From: Planctomycetota bacterium
Lineage (GTDB): Bacteria; Planctomycetota; UBA1135; UBA2386
NCBI GenBank assembly: GCA_020425885.1
Contig: JAGQRA010000526.1
Location: 1 to 9,389, forward strand
Length of the DNA stretch: 9,389 bases
Direction: 5' to 3'
The position numbers and the translations under genes were made by a program. The first letter of the stretch is position 1, and the number at the start of each line of letters is the position of its first letter. Under the pieces are notes generated by a model. That model was not told the DNA's origin. It worked only from the letters and a program-made list of their open reading frames with translations, and did not search any database. Of this stretch, positions 5,717 through 9,389 are shown piece after piece.

Positions 5717-6502
5717 TCAGTGATCGGTGGCTACGGCCTCGAACCGGCCGTGGCGCAGGAAGGTCAACACCTGCACGGCGGTGACGGGATCGAACGCGAT
5801 CCGGGTGTGCCCGAACGGCAGAGTCACGCTCGCCACCCCGGGCAACGAAGCCTCGCCGACCGCCACGGTGCCGTCGTCGGGGCCCGGGATCGATGCGTTG
5901 CCGTCGCCGATGTCCCCCACGATCAGTCCGGTGCGTTCGAGGTACGGGATCGGGCGCCGGTGGAACGCATCCCCAGGCGACAGTTCCCCGGCCGCCTTGG
6001 TCCCCATGATCAAACCGTACAGGAACCAGTGCTTGCGCAGATCGGCGAGGATGGCACCGCGGTGCGGTGTGGCGATGTAGACGCATGCCGCCGGCTTCAC
6101 GGCGCCCGGACGCCGCAGGTACTCCTCGATGACGAGCCCCCCCATCGAATGTCCGACGAAGCTGATGTCATCGGCCCCCGAGCGGATCTGCAGCGATGCG
6201 ACCGCAGCGGCCAGGCGGTCGGCGTGCGCATCGAGCGTGGCCATGGTGCTCGGGTAGTCGAGGTTGTGCACTTCGTAGCCATGGTCGCGCAGGGCCCGCT
6301 CGAGGCGACCGAGGGCAAACGACGAACGCAGGATGCCATGCTGCAGCACGACGACACGACGCCTGCCATCGGCGGGAACACGCAGATCCTCGCGCATCGG
6401 CGTGAAGCCCAGGTTGCCCAGGTAATCGAATGGCATCGCCGCCGGCATGCCGCACACCAGGCCGACCAGGTAGGCCAGGCACAATGCCAGCAAGATACGC
6501 AT
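5717..6502 (-). CDS. Alpha/beta-fold hydrolase (lipase/esterase type), N-terminally anchored
   Basis: The 261-residue protein starts at ATG 6502-6500, chosen because GGAG (6513-6510) sits 7 bp upstream and because the N terminus is then a clean hydrophobic segment (about 3-23), a signal peptide or membrane anchor. The open frame reaches 6697 but that part would run into the divergent rsmE. The fold is shown by the strand VVVLQHGI with the oxyanion HG (55-56), the nucleophile elbow GHSMGG with S119, a probable acid at D209/D210 in GPDDGTV, and H232 in PFGHTRIAFDP as the third catalytic residue. The TPHRGA segment after the nucleophile (145-150) is typical of lipases and PGAP1-like esterases. 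Substrate is unknown; an ester or lipid at the outer face of the cytoplasmic membrane is plausible. It is divergent from rsmE with 139 bp between the starts. Confidence 0.88.
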   Translation of the reverse strand: MRILLALCLAYLVGLVCGMPAAMPFDYLGNLGFTPMREDLRVPADGRRRVVVLQHGILRSSFALGRLERALRDHGYEVHNLDYPSTMATLDAHADRLAAAVASLQIRSGADDISFVGHSMGGLVIEEYLRRPGAVKPAACVYIATPHRGAILADLRKHWFLYGLIMGTKAAGELSPGDAFHRRPIPYLERTGLIVGDIGDGNASIPGPDDGTVAVGEASLPGVASVTLPFGHTRIAFDPVTAVQVLTFLRHGRFEAVATDH

Positions 6503-6509
6503 CACGCGT

Positions 6510-6513
6510 CTCC
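6510..6513 (-). promoter_or_regulatory. Ribosome binding site for the alpha/beta hydrolase
   Basis: GGAG on the minus strand, 7 bases before the ATG at 6502. It supports this start over the upstream in-frame starts. Confidence 0.6.
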
Positions 6514-6514
6514 G

Positions 6515-6536
6515 GCCGCGGCGCCGGGGCCGCGGC
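6515..6536. repeat. Inverted repeat in the hydrolase leader
   Basis: Two copies of the self-complementary octamer GCCGCGGC (6515-6522 and 6529-6536) flank a 6-base spacer, so the transcript of the hydrolase can form an 8-bp, GC-only hairpin. It lies directly next to the ribosome binding site and could influence translation, or be a protein-binding site in the divergent promoter region. Confidence 0.5.
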
Positions 6537-6641
6537 AGAACATCCTTGTCGTTGTCACGGTTCGAGGTCACTACGGCTTGAGTCCGTCCGGGACGCAATG
6601 CTACCAGACGATCCAGCAGGGCATCCAAGTAGGATGACGCG

Positions 6642-7385
6642 ATGAACCTGCTGCTGCTCGAGCCGGGCGAGGTCGACGAGACCGGACGCGCCACCATCCG
6701 TGGTCGGCGGGCACGGCACGTGCGGCAGGTGCTGCGGGCGGCGCCCGGTCAGCAGCTCCGCGCCGGGTTGCTGGATGGACCGATCGGCTTGGCCGAGATC
6801 GAGGCCATCGCCGACGACGAGTTGACCGTCAAGGCGAAGTTCGACCAGGTTGCACCGGCGGCCGTCGACGCCGTGCTGATGGCCGTGCCGCGGCCCAAGG
6901 TGCTGCTGCGGATGCTCGGCCACGCCGCCGCCCTCGGCTTTGGCCGGATCATCCTGCTCCGGACCTGGCGCGTCGACAAGAGCCACCTCGCCAGCACGGC
7001 CATGGACCCGACCACGCAACGCGAGCACCTCGTCCTCGGGCTCGAGCAGGCCGGCAGGACCATGCTGCCGCGGGTCGACTTCTTCCCGTTGTTCCGCCCG
7101 TTCGTCGAGGACCGGCTGCCGATGCTCGGGCTGCCGCCGGCTCGATTCGTCGCCGACCCACGCGCACCGACCGGGACCGAAGCGATCGCACTCGGCCGCG
7201 CCGCCGCCTTCGCCTTGGCCCTCGGGCCGGACGGCGGCCTGCTGCCGTACGAGGTCGAACAGCTGGCCAGCTGCGGCTTCCTGCCCGTTCATTGCGGCCG
7301 CCAGCCGCTGCGCACGGAGACGGCCCTCGCGGTCATGACTGGCCAATTGGACCTCGTGCGCCGACAGGCTACGGTGCAGGCGTGA
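6642..7385 (+). CDS. rsmE: 16S rRNA (uracil1498-N3)-methyltransferase RsmE
   Basis: RsmE methylates N3 of U1498 in helix 44 of 16S rRNA, using S-adenosylmethionine and acting on the assembled small subunit. The 247-residue length is normal for this SPOUT-class (knotted) enzyme. The N-terminal PUA-like RNA-binding part (about 1-70) contains the HVRQVLRAAPGQ segment typical of the family. The methyltransferase part follows: a strand and helix VPRPKVLLRMLGHAAALGFGRI (82-103), EQAGR (135-139), the SAM-binding GPDGG (195-199) with E204 close by, and the terminal knot motif LRTETA (223-228). The ATG at 6642 is preceded by AGGA (6631-6634) at 7 bp. The gene is first in a plus-strand run: its TGA overlaps the GTG of the next gene by 3 bases. 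A weak promoter could lie at about 6583-6612 (TTGAGT and TACCAG, 18 bp apart), but the match is poor. Confidence 0.95.
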   Translation: MNLLLLEPGEVDETGRATIRGRRARHVRQVLRAAPGQQLRAGLLDGPIGLAEIEAIADDELTVKAKFDQVAPAAVDAVLMAVPRPKVLLRMLGHAAALGFGRIILLRTWRVDKSHLASTAMDPTTQREHLVLGLEQAGRTMLPRVDFFPLFRPFVEDRLPMLGLPPARFVADPRAPTGTEAIALGRAAAFALALGPDGGLLPYEVEQLASCGFLPVHCGRQPLRTETALAVMTGQLDLVRRQATVQA

Positions 7386-8410
7386 AGCTGCGCGCTGGTG
7401 TCTTCGGCTGCGGACCGGACGGACTCTGGAGCGCCGCGCAGATGACCGGACTGCGCGACTGCGAACTGGCGGCTGCAGGGGATCCCGATGCGGTCGCCCT
7501 CGCCGCGTTCGCCGCGGCGACCGGCGTCGGACTGGGCACCGCGACCTACGAGGATCTGCTCGCGACCGGCATCGACTTCGTCGTCCTCGCCGGCGATTCC
7601 AGACACCGTGTCGAGCAGGTGCGACTGGCCGCCGAACAGTCCGTGCACTGCCTGCTGCACACGCCGATGGCGACCACGGCCGCGGATGCCCGAGCGATGC
7701 AGGCGAGCTGCGAGGAGTACCAGGTGCTGCTCGGCCTGCTGGTGCGGCCGCAAGGTGATCCCGTGTTCGAGCAACTGCGGCAGATGATCGCCGCGGACTG
7801 GTTGGGCGGAATCGTTCACGTGCAGTGCCTGGCCGGCGACGACGACCTGCTGCGTCATCCACCGACGGCCGGCGATCCGCGGCTGTCGGCGCCGACCGCG
7901 GCCCACCCGCTGCTGCAGCTCGGCAGCCATCACGTCCACCTCGCCAGCTGGCTCACCGGCAGGGTACCGATCTCGACCTCGGCCCAGGTCTGTCGCGGCT
8001 TCCTGCCGCTGCCGGCCGACAGCGTCGTCGCCACGGTGCTGCTGCGCGGCGGCATCTGCTGCACGTTCGCCGCCAGCCACCTGCTGCAGGCCGAGCAGTT
8101 CGCGATCCACGGCACCGATGGCTACGTCCGCCTCGCCGACGATCGGATCGTGCTCCGCGGCCACACCGAGTTCCGCGGTCAGGTCTTCGACTACGCCGAG
8201 CCAGGCCGTGAGCTGACGCTGTCGCGCAGCAAACTCGAACCGCAGCTGCGGCACGAATCGGCCGCGGTCGAATTGCACGGTCGTTTCGCCAGGGCCATCG
8301 ACGACCGCGACGACTTCCCTTGCTCGGGCGAACAGGGCGTCGCCGACCTCGTGCTGATCGATGCGATCGCCCGCGCCATGGCGACGGGCAACACCACGAC
8401 CATCGTATGA
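7382..8410 (+). CDS. Divergent Gfo/Idh/MocA-fold protein lacking the EKP lysine
   Basis: The 342-residue protein starts at GTG 7382-7384, overlapping the rsmE stop; translation from here begins just before the first Rossmann strand, as usual in the family. The upstream in-frame ATG at 7292 would lie deep inside rsmE. Residues 6-16 hold the nucleotide-binding GCGPDG motif (GxGxxG, 9-14), and the domain continues to about 120. In active Gfo/Idh/MocA oxidoreductases the segment at 92-97 reads EKP; here it is LHTP followed by MATT, so the conserved lysine is T94. The second motif, normally DxGxHxxD, reads Q179 L G S H183 H V H186, keeping only the glycine and the histidine. The C-terminal sheet domain is recognisable (ICCTFAASH, DGYVRLADDRIVLRG). 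Dehydrogenase chemistry is therefore doubtful; a binding, regulatory or different catalytic role is possible. It overlaps lutA by 4 bp, so it is made along with the lactate-oxidation proteins. Confidence 0.82.
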   Translation: MKLRAGVFGCGPDGLWSAAQMTGLRDCELAAAGDPDAVALAAFAAATGVGLGTATYEDLLATGIDFVVLAGDSRHRVEQVRLAAEQSVHCLLHTPMATTAADARAMQASCEEYQVLLGLLVRPQGDPVFEQLRQMIAADWLGGIVHVQCLAGDDDLLRHPPTAGDPRLSAPTAAHPLLQLGSHHVHLASWLTGRVPISTSAQVCRGFLPLPADSVVATVLLRGGICCTFAASHLLQAEQFAIHGTDGYVRLADDRIVLRGHTEFRGQVFDYAEPGRELTLSRSKLEPQLRHESAAVELHGRFARAIDDRDDFPCSGEQGVADLVLIDAIARAMATGNTTTIV

Positions 8411-9132
8411 AGGTCCTGCTCTACGTCACCTGCATCGTCGACCAATGCTGGCCCGAGATCGGCCTGGCCAGCGCCACGCTGCTCGAGCATCTGGACTGTG
8501 AGGTGGTGGTCGATGACCGCGACACCTGCTGCGGTCAGCCGTTCTGCAACAGCGGCTACCCCGCCCGGGCCCGACCGTTGGCGCAGGCGGTGATCGAGTC
8601 CTTCGAGCGGTCCGGGGCCGACTTCTGGGTCGCGCCATCGGGGTCGTGCACCGCCCAGGTGAAGCACTATCCGGCCCTGTTCGCCGACGATCCCGACTGG
8701 CGCATGCGCGCCGAGCGCCTCGCCCGACGCAGCTCGGAGCTGTCGCAGTTCCTGCAGCAGCGCGGCCTGCGGCGCGCGCCCGGACGGTTCGCCGGCCGCG
8801 TCGCCTGGCACGATGCCTGCCACGGCCTGCGCGAGCTCGGTATCGCCGCCGGACCGCGCGACCTGCTCGCCACCGTCGCCGGGCTCGAGCTCGTCGAGTT
8901 CGACGCCGCCACCGCCTGCTGCGGCTTCGGCGGCACCTTCGCCGCCAAGCTGCCCGCGATCTCGGTCGCGATCGCCGACCACAAGCTCGACCGGCTGCAA
9001 GCGGCCGAGGTCGCGGTGCTGGCCAGTGGCGACGCCAGCTGCCTGCTGCACCTGCGCGGCCGACTCGAACGCCGCGGCCTGCCGGTCCGCGTCATGCATC
9101 TGGCCGAGCTGCTGACCGCGGGGACAGAGTGA
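8407..9132 (+). CDS. lutA: LutA-like (Fe-S)-binding subunit of L-lactate oxidation
   Basis: LutA (YkgE) is one of three subunits of the LutABC system that oxidises L-lactate to pyruvate in the cytoplasm. The 241-residue length matches the family. It consists of two cysteine-rich CCG domains. The first has C9 in the opening strand, C41-C42 in TCCGQPFCNSGY and C81 in SPSGSCTA-like PSGSC. The second has C138 in HDACHGLRELG, C171-C172 in CCGFGG, and C212 in GDASCLLH. These cysteines hold iron-sulfur clusters. The ATG at 8407 lies in an ATGA overlap with the upstream Gfo/Idh-like gene; there is no separate ribosome binding site, so translation is probably coupled. lutB follows 2 bp after the stop. 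Related CCG-domain proteins occur in glycolate oxidase and heterodisulfide reductase, but the full-length match and the lutB neighbour favour LutA. Confidence 0.94.
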   Translation: MKVLLYVTCIVDQCWPEIGLASATLLEHLDCEVVVDDRDTCCGQPFCNSGYPARARPLAQAVIESFERSGADFWVAPSGSCTAQVKHYPALFADDPDWRMRAERLARRSSELSQFLQQRGLRRAPGRFAGRVAWHDACHGLRELGIAAGPRDLLATVAGLELVEFDAATACCGFGGTFAAKLPAISVAIADHKLDRLQAAEVAVLASGDASCLLHLRGRLERRGLPVRVMHLAELLTAGTE

Positions 9133-9134
9133 CC

Positions 9135-9389
9135 ATGGCCGAACACCTCGCGATGGAGCGCTTCGCCGACAACGCGGACGCAGCCCTGCAGAACCCGACG
9201 CAACGGGCCGCCTTGCGCGCCGCCGCCGACCTGTTCGACGCCCGGCGCGCCACGGTGCTCGCGACCGCGCCCGACTGGCAGGCTTGGCGAGACCACGCCC
9301 GCACGGTGAAGGACCACGTCCTGCAGCACCTCGATCACTACCTCGAACGCTTCGAGACGGCCGCCACCGCCCGCGGCACGAAGGTGCAC
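9135..9389 (+). CDS. lutB: LutB-like iron-sulfur protein, N-terminal 85 residues
   Basis: Only the beginning is in the window; LutB proteins are usually about 460-480 residues, with a LUD domain and then a ferredoxin-like 4Fe-4S part. The visible residues fit the LutB N terminus: MERFADNADAALQNP, LRAAADLFDARRATVL, the conserved WQAWRDHARTVKDHVLQHLDHYLERFE and the G..VH ending at the edge. The ATG at 9135 is taken as start; an in-frame GTG at 9129, overlapping the lutA stop as GTGA, is equally possible and has GGGGA 4 bp before it. In LutABC this subunit passes electrons from lactate. lutC would be expected downstream. Confidence 0.88.
   Translation, partial: MAEHLAMERFADNADAALQNPTQRAALRAAADLFDARRATVLATAPDWQAWRDHARTVKDHVLQHLDHYLERFETAATARGTKVH

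Noticed and set aside
6555..8278. Two long minus-strand frames (6555-7862 and 7289-8278)
   Set aside because: They are antisense to rsmE and the Gfo/Idh-like gene, whose family motifs are plain. Their products are low-complexity and show no fold.
1..9389. CRISPR array, insertion sequence, phage or defence genes
   Set aside because: No regular direct repeats with spacers, no transposase, integrase or terminal repeats, and no defence-type protein were seen; the gene content is ordinary chromosome.

Overview
The window is GC-rich bacterial chromosome, densely coded, and looks like a member of the Planctomycetota. This placement is a judgement from protein families, recalled without a search. 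The evidence is a small protein pairing an excisionase/MerR-like helix-turn-helix with a C-terminal membrane helix (4457-4954), a short secreted or anchored protein of a type I associate with planctomycetes (5128-5628), a SUMF1-fold lipoprotein, and an RsmA with a longer stretch than usual before its NLPY motif. There are no signs of phage, insertion sequences, CRISPR or recent transfer. This is core and household chromosome rather than an accessory island.

Layout. Positions 1-6502 are all on the minus strand. In transcription order they hold an alpha/beta hydrolase (6502-5717), the small anchored protein (5628-5128), the HTH-TM protein (4954-4457), an OmpA-like lipoprotein (4065-3385), a SUMF1-fold lipoprotein that overlaps it by 8 bp (3392-2331), rsmA/ksgA (2327-1449) and the N-terminal part of dnaG (1075 to the window edge). 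Two long non-coding stretches interrupt this series. One is 4066-4456, upstream of the OmpA-like gene, with a cluster of six GATC sites and a 16-bp palindrome. The other is 1076-1448, upstream of dnaG, with a good sigma70-type promoter and a hairpin followed by a T tract.

Positions 6642-9389 are on the plus strand and form a tightly coupled run: rsmE, a divergent Gfo/Idh/MocA-fold protein, lutA, and the start of lutB. The first two junctions are 4-bp or shorter stop/start overlaps and the third is 2 bp, so this is very probably one operon. LutA and LutB are iron-sulfur subunits of the LutABC L-lactate oxidation system; lutC would be expected beyond the right edge. The Gfo/Idh-like protein has kept the nucleotide-binding glycine motif but lost the lysine of the family's EKP motif.

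The other genes cover information processing (primase, two 16S rRNA methyltransferases) and the cell envelope (two lipoproteins, an anchored hydrolase). I see no clear undescribed multi-gene system. The best leads are the dnaG leader, the degenerate Gfo/Idh protein inside the lut operon, the lipoprotein pair, and the two small membrane-linked proteins.
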